A stretch of DNA of 64,000 nt, taken from NCBI RefSeq assembly GCF_900547205.1, contig NZ_URFY01000002.1:1-64000 (forward strand). Reading direction: 5' to 3'. The DNA comes from an uncultured Bacteroides sp. (GTDB taxonomy: Bacteria; Bacteroidota; Bacteroidia; Bacteroidales; Bacteroidaceae). A program made the translations under genes and the position numbers. Below the pieces are notes generated by a model. It saw only the letters and a program-made list of their open reading frames with translations, was not told where the DNA came from and ran no database searches. This document shows positions 42,501 through 51,140 of the stretch, one piece after another. Every line of letters begins with the position of its first letter. Position 1 is the stretch's first letter.

Positions 42501-42887
42501 GCGTTCCAATTCCTGATAACCTGTCACGACTACATCACCTAAAGTATGTGCCGATGCTTGAAGCACGATGCGATAATTATTTTTCCCCTCCTGCAATATA
42601 ATGTCTTGTTCTTCAAAGCCAATATAGCTGCAATGAATACGAGTAACCTTTTCCGGAACGGAAAGAGAAAACTTCCCATCCATATCAGTAATCGTCCCCA
42701 AAGAACTCTGAGATGCCCCCACCTTTTTCAGGTCGTCCGCATGGACATATATGGAGGCACCTATCAAAGGTTCATTATCTTCGCCGGATACCACAACTCC
42801 GGTAATAGTACGATTGGCTGCGCCGACAAAAGCCAGTGCATTTGCAAAAAAGCATATAAGAATGCTTATGAATTTTATTCTCATCAA
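39555..42887 (-). CDS. SusC/RagA-family TonB-linked outer membrane transporter
   Basis: 1110 residues (MMRIKF; second ATG at 42884). Signal peptide to about residue 23; carboxypeptidase-D-like domain (about 27-110; ITGVVVSGEDNEPLIGASIY); TonB box/plug (about 115-235) with VVVTGYQELERRKLTAAIAK, PLWVLDGIPLEG and the SusC signature ILKDAAATAIYGARAANGVI; 22-strand barrel to the end (SVTFNLSLNF). No N-terminal anti-sigma-interacting (STN) domain, so it does not itself signal to the nearby sigma pair. Energised by TonB; substrate unknown, but the protease context suggests peptides. Confidence 0.96.
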   Translation of the reverse strand: MMRIKFISILICFFANALAFVGAANRTITGVVVSGEDNEPLIGASIYVHADDLKKVGASQSSLGTITDMDGKFSLSVPEKVTRIHCSYIGFEEQDIILQEGKNNYRIVLQASAHTLGDVVVTGYQELERRKLTAAIAKVDVTDAMVGAAKSIDQALAGQIAGVAVTTTSGAPGAPARIRIRGTASLHGTQDPLWVLDGIPLEGTDIPDLGDEANNIVDMKQSSIAGISPNDIESITILKDAAATAIYGARAANGVIVVTTKRGHTGKPIVNFNTRLTYTPNLDTSRLNLLNSEEKINLELQLMKEPNDAIYNLPAYYRKGGVAAILKKYDLFETYQKQGWNGLPAEAQNAINQLKSINTDWNDILFRDAFTQEYNFSISGGSEKVTYYNSLGYSKEDGNVPGVSMSRFNLTSKTSYQMNRLLKIGVSLFANRRKNTNFVTDSHGYSNPIYYARTANPYQEIYDADGNYVYDYNINTSDEPDPKQRFNIFEERANTNKETITSAVNAIFNADLRFNDHWKLSSQVGIQWEQSSQEQYIGGETFTMRNMRENSTYDNGSKYHIPEGGMHKVSNSTTSQITWKVQGEWNQRFNDIHEVQVMGGSEIRKNWYDALASNAYGYDPKTLTTKPLIFEEGDETSAKLYPLHTKSYTENAFSSFYANGSYTLMSRYTLGASVRLDGSDLFGVDKKYRFLPIYSVSGLWRMSNEPFLKTAESWLDNLALRVSYGLQGNIDKNTSPFLIGIYGNETLLPNNTESSITISGAPNDKLRWEKTASYNVGLDFSILKSAINMSVDYYYRKGADLIGKKNLPFENGFESMTINWASMENKGVEVNLQTRNITTRNFSWYTTFNFAYNYNKVLKDLTESTSLTPGLQGNPVGAIFAIKSEVDPETGRILIYPKGGDKAVDVETLFDMKDESGIGFYTYNEDAEFRRNLYEYAGTTDAPYTGGLMNTLTYRNWELSFNFAYNLGAHVRTNPTYDITSFDPGHNTNRDILDRWTTENNTGKFPAILNRNYYPADNYLFDNFRELYKNLDMWVKRLSYVRLQNIRLAYTLPQEWIHKININGATVALEGRNLFVFGSSYKNYMDPESMANRYSTPVAKSVTFNLSLNF

Positions 42888-42918
42888 TTGTAAGATAGTT
42901 TAATAAATAGGTTTGTTT

Positions 42919-45546
42919 TTATTTAGTTCCCAATGCTGTATTAATACGCAGAATCATATCTTCATAATGATAGCGTGTAGCAGTATCAGAAGTTCCCAAA
43001 CGATTTTGCAACAACTTCTTGATGCGCAATAACTCACCACGTTTCACGGAGATAGCATCCGAGATGCGGTTGAGCTGGCTGCCGTAGAAATTGAGCACAC
43101 GCGGAGCACCCATCCGGTCTTCTTGGTGTAGCGCACGTTGTTCGGCTGCATAGCAACTACAGAAAGGTGCAGCATAGTCGAGCAAGAAATGCTCATCAGC
43201 AATCTTCTTGTTTATTTTCACAGCTTCCGGTTCTGCTGCGGCTGTAAGCAGTGCATCGAGGAAGTTTTTCTGCAAAGAGCGTTCCATTACATTCGGGATA
43301 CCACCGCGTTCGGTGATTCCGAAAATGCTCTTATGTAGTCCGTCCATCAGCTCCACAACTGTAAAAGCTTGCTTTCCGTTCACGGATTCGTTCTCTATCA
43401 TACGCATCAGTCGGGTGTTGCCCAGCAAATCCCAAAGGATGTAGGCTTGTGCATTCTTCAATATCTGGGTAGGTGCATTCTCTTGCTGACCAACAGGAGT
43501 GTTGCGAAGCAAATAAGTATATTGCCCAACTTCCGTATCAAACAGCCATTTAGGATAAGTCAGCACTTCGTCTATCAGAAATTTCATGGAAGCCTGTTGC
43601 TTCTCTTTTTCAACGAAGGTATAAGTCTTCACACCATCACCCACAATCGTATTTTCAATATAGATGCCCCCGATGTTGGCAAGGACATGATATAAATAGT
43701 TGTTCCATTGATTGATGACAGCGTAATAGAGGCGTGAAGCTTCCTCATAAGTTTGTCCCTTCTCTCCGGTAGTAGTCCATTGCAGGATTTGCGGTACGAT
43801 ACGTTTCAGATTGGCGATGCCATATAAAGAGGAGCGGACAGGGTCGTCGCCAAGATCCTCATTCTGTGCACGTGGATCTACGGCATCGCGTACGTCCTGC
43901 GCTTCGCTATACTTATAAAGAGGATCGGTATGTTTACTCAAGAAATCGAATAAGATATCTTTTTCTTCTTCAGGAGTACTCTTTCCATACCAACGATAAC
44001 CATACTCGATGGCAAATATATCATAAAGACCGATATGCGGAGAAAGAACTTTCACCCCGTCGCCCGGCTGTGCAATATAGTTGAAGCGGGCATAATCCAT
44101 GATAGACGAAGCAGTCGATTTCATCTTTGAGGTGAATGTTTCGGAGCGTAAAGAATCAGTAGGAAAAGCTGCCGATCCCATCATGTTGTGACGTAATCCT
44201 AAAGAGTGGCCCACTTCATGGCAAGCTACGAAACGAATAGCGTCACCCATCAATGAATCCGGTAGATGTACACCGCGCGCTTCTGGACAAACGGTTCCCG
44301 TCTGAACGGTAATCCACTCGCGTACCATAGACAAGACATTGTGCCACCACATAATGTCTGCTTCCAGAATCTCTCCCGAACGCGGATCAAGAATAGAAGG
44401 TCCCATTGCATTCTTCTTTTCAGAAGCTGCGTAGGTCACTACTGAATAGTTCACGTCGTCCATATCGATTTCCATGCTATCCGTGATTTCTTTAGCGATG
44501 ATTGCATTCTTGAACCCCGCCTTTTCAAAAGCGGATTGCCAGTCTTCAATACCTTTTTTGATGTACTTGCGCCATTGGAATGGAGTTGAATTGTCTATGT
44601 AGAACACAATCGGTTTGGCTGGTTCTACTAGTTCTCCTTTCAGATAAGCTGCCCGGTCTTCCGGTTTGGGCTCCATTCGCCAACGGGTGATAAACTGCTT
44701 TGTATCAGTTCTCTGCTGTGCATCGCTGAAACTCAATAGCGGGTTGGTGAAGTAACCGACCTTCTGGTTATCGAAGCGTCCCGTCATTGGAACTTCTGGC
44801 AACAGAAGTATGGAAGAACTGACTTCTACCGTCACATATACGCTTGTAGTGCCTTCCGTCACTTTAGTCGTCAACTCGGAAGTTGCCACCACATTATTAG
44901 TGAATGACTTCACGGAAAGGATGCGGGACAGATTTTTGATAGCCGAAGTTCCCAAATTGATATTAGTAAATACATTATTAATACTGGTTTCCGTACCGTC
45001 GTAGATATCATTAATCTTAATTACTACTGCCGTAGAATCTGCATTGACAGCTTCTATCTTGAATGCAGCAATCAGTGGAGAAATAAAGTTATTTTTCACC
45101 GACCGATAAATAGCGTCGGACTGCGGAGCTAAAGGCAAAGGGCGTTGCTGGCGCAACATCAGCTTACCTGTGGCTTTGTCCCATTCCATGCTAATCATTT
45201 GATTCTCGTAGTTCACCCCACGGTTTACACCTGCGTCGTTCAGTTCGGCGGGTACTCGTTGCAGTTTATTGACTACTAATAAATCACGTCCTAAAAGAGA
45301 TGTAGGAATTTCAAAATAGTAATCGTTCTTCTTTTGATGAACGGCGAACATTCCTTTAGTCGTCTTGCTGCCTTCCACTAATTTTTCGTAGTCGCTTTTA
45401 CTCTTTTCTTGTTCTGGTTTCTTCTTTTTCTTTTTAAACCAACTCAGATTTTCTGTAGCGGGTACAGTCGCATTTGCTGAAAGCGCTTCTCCATTCAGCA
45501 ATATACAGGCAATGACCGCTGCCATTACTTTTACAAATATTCTCAT
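42919..45546 (-). CDS. Zinc-dependent metalloprotease (DUF5117/DUF5118/DUF4953 type), exported
   Basis: 875 residues with signal peptide (LNGEALSANA). DUF5118-like segment (about 35-80, Lys-rich WFKKKKKKPEQEKSK), DUF5117-like domain (about 85-280), and a gluzincin/metzincin-like catalytic domain with HEVGHSLGLRHN (zinc His443, His447, His453; Glu444 as base) followed by the Met-turn-type SSIMDYARFNY. These large proteases are common in Bacteroidota next to SusC/SusD pairs. Cleaves protein or peptide in the periplasm or at the surface. 31 nt upstream of SusC; first gene of the unit. Confidence 0.92.
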   Translation of the reverse strand: MRIFVKVMAAVIACILLNGEALSANATVPATENLSWFKKKKKKPEQEKSKSDYEKLVEGSKTTKGMFAVHQKKNDYYFEIPTSLLGRDLLVVNKLQRVPAELNDAGVNRGVNYENQMISMEWDKATGKLMLRQQRPLPLAPQSDAIYRSVKNNFISPLIAAFKIEAVNADSTAVVIKINDIYDGTETSINNVFTNINLGTSAIKNLSRILSVKSFTNNVVATSELTTKVTEGTTSVYVTVEVSSSILLLPEVPMTGRFDNQKVGYFTNPLLSFSDAQQRTDTKQFITRWRMEPKPEDRAAYLKGELVEPAKPIVFYIDNSTPFQWRKYIKKGIEDWQSAFEKAGFKNAIIAKEITDSMEIDMDDVNYSVVTYAASEKKNAMGPSILDPRSGEILEADIMWWHNVLSMVREWITVQTGTVCPEARGVHLPDSLMGDAIRFVACHEVGHSLGLRHNMMGSAAFPTDSLRSETFTSKMKSTASSIMDYARFNYIAQPGDGVKVLSPHIGLYDIFAIEYGYRWYGKSTPEEEKDILFDFLSKHTDPLYKYSEAQDVRDAVDPRAQNEDLGDDPVRSSLYGIANLKRIVPQILQWTTTGEKGQTYEEASRLYYAVINQWNNYLYHVLANIGGIYIENTIVGDGVKTYTFVEKEKQQASMKFLIDEVLTYPKWLFDTEVGQYTYLLRNTPVGQQENAPTQILKNAQAYILWDLLGNTRLMRMIENESVNGKQAFTVVELMDGLHKSIFGITERGGIPNVMERSLQKNFLDALLTAAAEPEAVKINKKIADEHFLLDYAAPFCSCYAAEQRALHQEDRMGAPRVLNFYGSQLNRISDAISVKRGELLRIKKLLQNRLGTSDTATRYHYEDMILRINTALGTK

Positions 45547-45583
45547 TAGGCCTTTAATGTTTAATTATTATTAAAAACGGCTG

Positions 45584-45591
45584 CAAAAGTA
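45584..45591 (-). promoter_or_regulatory. Promoter -7 element for the protease-SusCD unit
   Basis: Minus-strand TACTTTTGC about 38 nt before the ATG at 45546; -33 not clear. Confidence 0.5.
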
Positions 45592-45709
45592 CTAATATAA
45601 ATAACATAATTACCATAAATGAACAGGGAATATCATAATAAAAGAAATATTAACTAGTGTTCTTCCATATCATTTTTCACGGATATTTCGTATTCTAGAT
45701 GGAAAAATG

Positions 45710-45717
45710 TACATTTG
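45710..45717 (+). promoter_or_regulatory. Promoter -7 element TACATTTG for the M23 peptidase gene
   Basis: TACATTTGCGG with a TTTC about 20 nt upstream. It overlaps the ATG at 45707 and thereby shows that the true start is the ATG at 45740. Confidence 0.65.
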
Positions 45718-45739
45718 CGGGAGTAAAAAAGAGAATGGA

Positions 45740-47395
45740 ATGATAAGACGATATATCGCTACCCTGATGCTGGCTTGCTGTGTCGGAGGGTATGCTCAGG
45801 AAAAGAAGCAAGCCACCTTTGTGCCACCTTTTGATTTTCCCCTTACATTGAGCGGAAACTTCGGAGAAATTCGTTCCAATCACTTTCACGGTGGGCTGGA
45901 CTTTAAAACGGGAGGAGTGGTCGGTAAACCCGTTCGGGCGCTTGCCGATGGTTATATTTCGCGTATTCGTGTCACCAATGGTTCAGGATATGTGCTCGAT
46001 GTTCACTATCATAATGGTTATTCTACCATCAACCGACATTTAAGCGGCTTTCTTTCTCCCATAGCCGAAAGGGTGGAGAAACTTCAATATGAAAATGAAA
46101 GTTGGGAAGTCGAGATTATTCCCGAACCTGAAGAGTATCCTGTGAAAGCCGGTCAACGAATAGCATGGAGTGGAAATACCGGATATTCCTTTGGTCCGCA
46201 TCTTCATCTGGATATGTTCGAGGTGGAGACAGGTGATTATATCGACCCCATGCCTTTCTTCAAATCAAAGATAAAAGATACGCGTGCTCCGAAAGCAAAT
46301 GGAATTATGTTTTTTCCGCAGCTTGGCAAAGGAGTGGTTGATGGTAAACAAGAGAACAAAACAATTCTGCCGAATAGTGAACGCCCGGTGGAAGCATGGG
46401 GAGTTATTGGTACAGGTATCAAGGCTTACGATTACATGGATGGAGTGAACAATCATTATGGAGTGTATTCCGTGGTTCTCACGGTAGATGGAAATGAGGT
46501 ATTCCGCAGCACGGTAGACCGCTTCTCGCAGGAAGAGAACCGGATGATAAACTCTTGGACTGCCGGACAATATATGAAATCGTTTATAGAGCCGGGCAAT
46601 ACTTTGCGCCTGTTGAAAGCATCGAATGATAACCGCGGTCTGATAACTATCGACGAAGAACGGGATTATAAGTTTCAGTATACATTGAAAGATGTCTTTG
46701 GAAATACTTCCAAATATGGCTTTACCGTAAGAGGCAGGAAGCAGCCCATAGAACCGTTGAATCATCGGGAGAAATATTTCTTCGCATGGGACAGAACGAA
46801 CTATTTGCAGGAACCGGGGCTGAGTTTGGTTGTTCCGAAAGGAATGTTGTATGACGATGTACCGTTGAATTATGAAGTGAAAGCGGATAGTGGTGCTATT
46901 GCTTTTATCTATCAACTGAATGATAAACCTGTTCCCCTTCATGCAAGTTGTGAGCTTCGTGTCGGTTTGCGTAAAATGCCCATAGCCGATTCTACCAAAT
47001 ATTATGTAGCCCGTATCACTCCAAAAGGAAAAAAAATCAGTGTAGGAGGGAAGTATGAAGATGGATATATGAAAACGTCTATCCGTGAGTTAGGTACTTT
47101 TACGGTTGCCCTTGATACTATTTCGCCCGAGATTATACCTATTAATAAGAATCAGTGGGGAAGAAACGGCAAGATTGTCTATCGCTTGAAAGATGAAGGT
47201 TCTGGCATCGCTTCTTATCGGGGAATGATTGACGGTAAGTATGCACTATTTGGTCGACCGAATATCGTGAAGTCCTATTGGGAATGCAAGCTCGACCCGA
47301 AGCACGTGAAGAAGGGGATAAAGCATACAGTTGAGTTTATAGCGACCGATTACTGCGGAAATGAAACAGTGAGTCGTGACACATTTATCTGGTAA
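45740..47395 (+). CDS. M23-family metallopeptidase, exported
   Basis: 551 residues from ATG 45740 (MIRRYIATLMLACCVGGYAQ), which is a clean signal peptide; an upstream ATG overlaps the promoter. The LytM-type domain (about 25-175) has zinc ligands in NHFHGGLDFKTG and GPHLHLDMFE. A long C-terminal region (about 180-551) of beta domains is typical of the Bacteroides form. M23 enzymes cut peptidoglycan cross-bridges; substrate in vivo unknown. It is 21 nt before the C69 gene, so a peptidase pair. Confidence 0.9.
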   Translation: MIRRYIATLMLACCVGGYAQEKKQATFVPPFDFPLTLSGNFGEIRSNHFHGGLDFKTGGVVGKPVRALADGYISRIRVTNGSGYVLDVHYHNGYSTINRHLSGFLSPIAERVEKLQYENESWEVEIIPEPEEYPVKAGQRIAWSGNTGYSFGPHLHLDMFEVETGDYIDPMPFFKSKIKDTRAPKANGIMFFPQLGKGVVDGKQENKTILPNSERPVEAWGVIGTGIKAYDYMDGVNNHYGVYSVVLTVDGNEVFRSTVDRFSQEENRMINSWTAGQYMKSFIEPGNTLRLLKASNDNRGLITIDEERDYKFQYTLKDVFGNTSKYGFTVRGRKQPIEPLNHREKYFFAWDRTNYLQEPGLSLVVPKGMLYDDVPLNYEVKADSGAIAFIYQLNDKPVPLHASCELRVGLRKMPIADSTKYYVARITPKGKKISVGGKYEDGYMKTSIRELGTFTVALDTISPEIIPINKNQWGRNGKIVYRLKDEGSGIASYRGMIDGKYALFGRPNIVKSYWECKLDPKHVKKGIKHTVEFIATDYCGNETVSRDTFIW

Positions 47396-47416
47396 ATTAT
47401 TTAAAGTGAATCATAT

Positions 47417-49057
47417 ATGAAAAGAAGATTTATTCTTTGTGCTGCCGTATTTCTGGCAGCCGTGGCGAATACTTTCGCCTGTACTAATTTAATTGTCGGC
47501 AAGGGTGCATCAACCGACGGTTCGACCATTGTTTCTTATTCCGCCGACTCCTACGGCTTGTTCGGTGAATTGTATCATTATCCTGCCGCAACTTATCCCA
47601 AAGGGACAATGCTGAAAGTGTATGAGTGGGATACAGGTAAATACTTGGGAGAAATAGAACAGGCCCGCCAGACTTATAACGTGACGGGCAATATGAACGA
47701 ATATCAGGTTACTATCGGTGAAACAACTTTTGGCGGACGTCCCGAATTGGCTGATTCTACCGGAATCATAGACTATGGAAGTTTGATATACATCGGTTTG
47801 CAACGCTCGCGAACTGCCCGCGAAGCGATAAAGATTATGACTGATCTTGTGCAGCAATACGGTTATTATAGCAGCGGTGAGTCTTTTACCATTGCCGACC
47901 CGAATGAAATCTGGATTATGGAACTGATAGGTAAAGGTCCCGGTATTCGTGGAGCTGTTTGGGTAGCCGTTCGTGTGCCCGATGATTGCATCTCTGCTCA
48001 TGCCAATCAGTCGCGCATTCATCAGTTTAACATGAATGATAAAGAAAACTGTATGTACTCTCCTGATGTAGTTTCCTTTGCCCGTGAGAAAGGTTACTTC
48101 AACGGAGTGAACAAAGACTTCAGTTTTGCAAATGCATACGCACCTCTTGATTTCGGTGCACGTCGTTTCTGTGAAGCTCGTGTATGGAGCTATTTCAATA
48201 AGTTTACTGAAAACGGTAAAGATTACCTTCCTTATATAGAAGGAAAGACCGATACTCCGATGCCCCTTTTCGTAAAACCTAAGCATAAACTTTCCGTTCA
48301 GGATGTGAAGGATATGATGCGCGACCATTACGAAGGCACAGCGTTGGATATATCCAATGATTTCGGTGCCGGTCCTTATAAGACTCCATACCGTCTGTCT
48401 CCGTTGAACTTCAAGGTGGGCGATAAGGAATACTTCAACGAGCGGCCTATCTCTACTCAGCAAAGCGGCTTTGTGTTTGTTGCGCAAATGCGTGCCAATA
48501 AGCCCGATCCGATAGGTGGTGTACTTTGGTTTGGTGTGGATGATGCAAATATGGCGGTGTTTACTCCTGTTTATTGCTGTGCTACGAAAGCTCCGTTGTG
48601 CTACACGCGGGTGGATGGAGCCGATTACATCACTTTCTCTTGGAACTCTGCTTTCTGGATTTTCAACTGGGTTTCCAATATGGTGTATCCCCGCTACGAC
48701 TTGATGATGGGAGACGTGCGCGAGAAACAAAAGGAGTTGGAGACAACCTTTAACAATGCACAAGATGGCATCGAAGAGATGGCTGCCAAACTGTTGGCTA
48801 AAGATAAAAATGCAGCAGTTGAATTCTTGACGAATTATACGAACATGACCGCACAAAGCACTTTCGATACTTGGAGGCAATTGGGAACTTTCTTGATTGT
48901 GAAGTATAACGACGGAGTAGTGAAAAGAGTGAAAGATGGTCAGTTTGAAAGAAACTCCATTGGTCAGCCTGCCGGTGTCATTCGTCCGGGATATCCGAAA
49001 GAGTTTCTGGAAGAGTATGTGAAGCAGACAGGAAAAAGATATGAAGTGACGGAGTAG
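47417..49057 (+). CDS. C69-family dipeptidase (Ntn hydrolase), exported
   Basis: 546 residues. The signal peptide MKRRFILCAAVFLAAVANTFA is directly followed by the catalytic Cys22 in CTNLIVGKGASTDGSTIVSY, exposed as an N-terminal nucleophile after cleavage. Further family blocks: IADPNEIWIMELIGKGPGIR, WVAVRVPDDCISAHANQSRI. C69 enzymes cleave dipeptides. With the preceding M23 gene and the divergent metalloprotease unit, the whole 38-49 kb section is centred on peptides. Confidence 0.95.
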   Translation: MKRRFILCAAVFLAAVANTFACTNLIVGKGASTDGSTIVSYSADSYGLFGELYHYPAATYPKGTMLKVYEWDTGKYLGEIEQARQTYNVTGNMNEYQVTIGETTFGGRPELADSTGIIDYGSLIYIGLQRSRTAREAIKIMTDLVQQYGYYSSGESFTIADPNEIWIMELIGKGPGIRGAVWVAVRVPDDCISAHANQSRIHQFNMNDKENCMYSPDVVSFAREKGYFNGVNKDFSFANAYAPLDFGARRFCEARVWSYFNKFTENGKDYLPYIEGKTDTPMPLFVKPKHKLSVQDVKDMMRDHYEGTALDISNDFGAGPYKTPYRLSPLNFKVGDKEYFNERPISTQQSGFVFVAQMRANKPDPIGGVLWFGVDDANMAVFTPVYCCATKAPLCYTRVDGADYITFSWNSAFWIFNWVSNMVYPRYDLMMGDVREKQKELETTFNNAQDGIEEMAAKLLAKDKNAAVEFLTNYTNMTAQSTFDTWRQLGTFLIVKYNDGVVKRVKDGQFERNSIGQPAGVIRPGYPKEFLEEYVKQTGKRYEVTE

Positions 49058-49134
49058 TAACTGTCTTATAAAGATAACCTAGGGTTCATCGGTTCCACCT
49101 GTTCGCTGAAACATCGATGAATAAAGGATTAGCA

Positions 49135-49199
49135 GGTGAAAGCGGAGGAGGATTTAGTCAAAAAAATAGCCTTCATCGTTTTCACCTCTTTATTTTTTT
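49135..49199 (+). terminator. Possible terminator after the C69 gene
   Basis: GGTGAAAGCG pairs with CGTTTTCACC (one mismatch) across a 32-nt loop, followed by TCTTTATTTTTTT. The large loop lowers confidence. Confidence 0.42.
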
Positions 49200-49218
49200 G
49201 AGGCATTGTCAGTCACAC

Positions 49219-49277
49219 TAACAAGCAATGTTAATAGTGATAACAAGCATTGTTATCCTAGCTATCATGCAATGATA
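49219..49277. repeat. Three palindromes at exact 22-nt spacing (AACAAGC..GTT type)
   Basis: TAACA-AGCAA-TGTTA (centre 49226), GATAACAA-GCA-TTGTTATC (centre 49248), TATCAT-GCA-ATGATA (centre 49270). Steps are exactly 22 and 22 nt. The arms differ in sequence between units but each is a perfect palindrome around GCA or AGCAA. Confidence 0.8.
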
Positions 49278-49496
49278 TTGATGGAAGTTCGCAGCGTCTA
49301 TTTTCCCTGAATGGTGCATCTATATATCCAGCATCCTGCATCTAAAATAACTGTATTTCTTGTCTTTATATCCTATATGTTGTCCACATCATTCCTGCAT
49401 TTTAGCAGATTTTGATTTATATTTAGTTGAAAATCAGTAGCTTGAAGTGCGAAAATTTGTCCACCTCGATTGTTTGGATTCCTAAATGCTTCTGCC

Positions 49497-49504
49497 TATC
49501 TTTG
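49497..49504 (+). promoter_or_regulatory. Promoter for the TPR regulator operon
   Basis: TATCTTTG with TTTG at 49473-49476, 20 nt apart; start of transcription about 20 nt before the ATG at 49533. Confidence 0.75.
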
Positions 49505-49532
49505 TCTTATTCTAATTTAAGAGTCAACTACT

Positions 49533-51107
49533 ATGCGAATCATCTACATTATATATTGCTTGCTTTTCGGCATTTTCCTTTACTCCTGTCAGGCTCCATC
49601 CTCCTCGGGGGCTGAAGTGGAAGAAGCGAATACACTGATACAAAAAGGAGACAGTTGCCGACAACAAGACAATGAAGAAGAAGCAATCGCCTTTTATTAC
49701 CGCTCATTGGAATTGGCTAAACAAGCAGATGCTGCGGTGCTGGAAGCAACTGCGAGCAATCGACTTGGAATAGTCTATTTATATCGGGAACTTTATTATG
49801 ATGCACTCGACTTGTTTCGCAAGAGTGCTTCCATATATGCAAAGGCGGGAGATGATGCACAGCAGGCATCGGCATTGCGCAACATTGGTCGTACTAACCT
49901 GATGCTTCACCGTTCGGACAGCATTGCCTGTTATTATGAACAAGCCATTGATGTAGCTTCCCGTTTGGAGGATAAGGAATTATTGCGCAGCATATCGGCA
50001 GAATTGGAAGCCATCTATTCAAAAGGCGGATTCTATCATTATTCATCCCGTTTGATGTTGAAGTTTCTGGATAGTGTAGCCGATGAGGCATTCACTTGTT
50101 TGATTGCCGGAGAGGCTTGCATCAGTATGGGCGATAAAGATCAAGCACGTATCTGGTTGAAAAAAGCCACTCGGACGAACGATATGTATATTTGTTCGAG
50201 TGCATATCGGCTACTGTACGAAATAGAAAGAAACGCAAAGCACCCCGAAGAGACGATTGAGTATGCAGAATCTTACATTCAGTGCAGGGATTCGCTCGAA
50301 AATGAACTTTCTACATCCTCCACGATTCGTGCGTTGGGACAGAATTACGAGAAAGAACGGCTTAAATCGGAGAATCAGCAACTACAGAATGAGCAACTAC
50401 GCAGGCGAATGCATTATTTGATAATTCTGTCAGTCTCTTTCTGCTTGCTTGTTGCAGGGTTGGTCTGGTACTATCGTGAGAAGTGGAAGAAAGAGAAAGT
50501 ATTGGCTGACGTCATGCAGCTATTGCGCGATAATGAGAGTCAGATAGAACGTTTTACTTCGATAATTGAAAAGAATAAGAGAATCATCAGTGATCTGAAA
50601 GGAGATCAGCGCAAAAAAGCTGCACTATTGTTGGAAGAGCAGAACAAAGCTACAAACTATGAGAATCTGAAAAATGAGAACTTGTTGCTTATCAAGCAGT
50701 TGAATGTCTTACATTCAGATCGGGAGGAAATAATGCAACGGCTTCAGATGGGTACAGCTTCATCTGTTCCTTCGCAGCGCATTGCAGCTTTCGAGCAGCT
50801 TAGGATGTTGAAAAGCGAACCTTATTATGGAATCATCGAAACACACGAAGAGTGGAACCGGGTTTTGGAGCTTATCGATGTGTTCTATGGCAATATTTCT
50901 ACCAAACTGAATGGGTGTGAAACATTGAACGATAACGACAGAAGAATTTGTTATTTGCTTCATGCGGGGCTGGATAACTCGACTATAGGGATGCTATTCA
51001 ATATTGATAATGCATCTGTCACTAAAGCCAAGCAGCGCTTAAAGAAGAAACTTGGGCTTAGTGCGAACGATTCATTGGAAGCCTTCTTTGCAGAGAATAA
51101 AAGATAA
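49533..51107 (+). CDS. TPR-containing membrane-anchored transcriptional regulator
   Basis: 524 residues. An N-terminal signal with YSC (Cys19) suggests a lipoprotein or a first membrane anchor. TPR repeats fill about 30-270 (AIAFYYRSLELAKQADAAVL; ALDLFRKSASIYAKAGDDAQ). A membrane helix lies at about 293-312 (YLIILSVSFCLLVAGLVWYY), then a cytoplasmic coiled coil (about 320-410), and a C-terminal helix-turn-helix of LuxR-like form (DRRICYLLHAGLDNSTIGML, FNIDNASVTKAKQRLKKKLG). So periplasmic TPRs could sense something and pass it to DNA. Such regulators are common in Bacteroides and usually control the genes next to them; here two 6-bladed propellers. Confidence 0.82.
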   Translation: MRIIYIIYCLLFGIFLYSCQAPSSSGAEVEEANTLIQKGDSCRQQDNEEEAIAFYYRSLELAKQADAAVLEATASNRLGIVYLYRELYYDALDLFRKSASIYAKAGDDAQQASALRNIGRTNLMLHRSDSIACYYEQAIDVASRLEDKELLRSISAELEAIYSKGGFYHYSSRLMLKFLDSVADEAFTCLIAGEACISMGDKDQARIWLKKATRTNDMYICSSAYRLLYEIERNAKHPEETIEYAESYIQCRDSLENELSTSSTIRALGQNYEKERLKSENQQLQNEQLRRRMHYLIILSVSFCLLVAGLVWYYREKWKKEKVLADVMQLLRDNESQIERFTSIIEKNKRIISDLKGDQRKKAALLLEEQNKATNYENLKNENLLLIKQLNVLHSDREEIMQRLQMGTASSVPSQRIAAFEQLRMLKSEPYYGIIETHEEWNRVLELIDVFYGNISTKLNGCETLNDNDRRICYLLHAGLDNSTIGMLFNIDNASVTKAKQRLKKKLGLSANDSLEAFFAENKR

Positions 51108-51140
51108 AATATATTGTTTCACTTAAAAAAATGAACAGCC

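Larger units (their letters stand above)
49058..49532. other. Gene-free stretch: hairpin, palindrome array, promoter
   Basis: No coding region seen. From left: a possible terminator (49135-49199), a three-unit palindrome array with 22-nt period (49219-49277), A/T-rich DNA, and a consensus promoter (49473-49504) for the TPR regulator. Confidence 0.65.

Noticed and set aside
47510..48880. Long antisense frame (456 codons) opposite the C69 dipeptidase gene
   Set aside because: The plus-strand gene has a signal peptide, catalytic Cys and full family match; the antisense translation has low-complexity His/Ile/Arg content and no domain.
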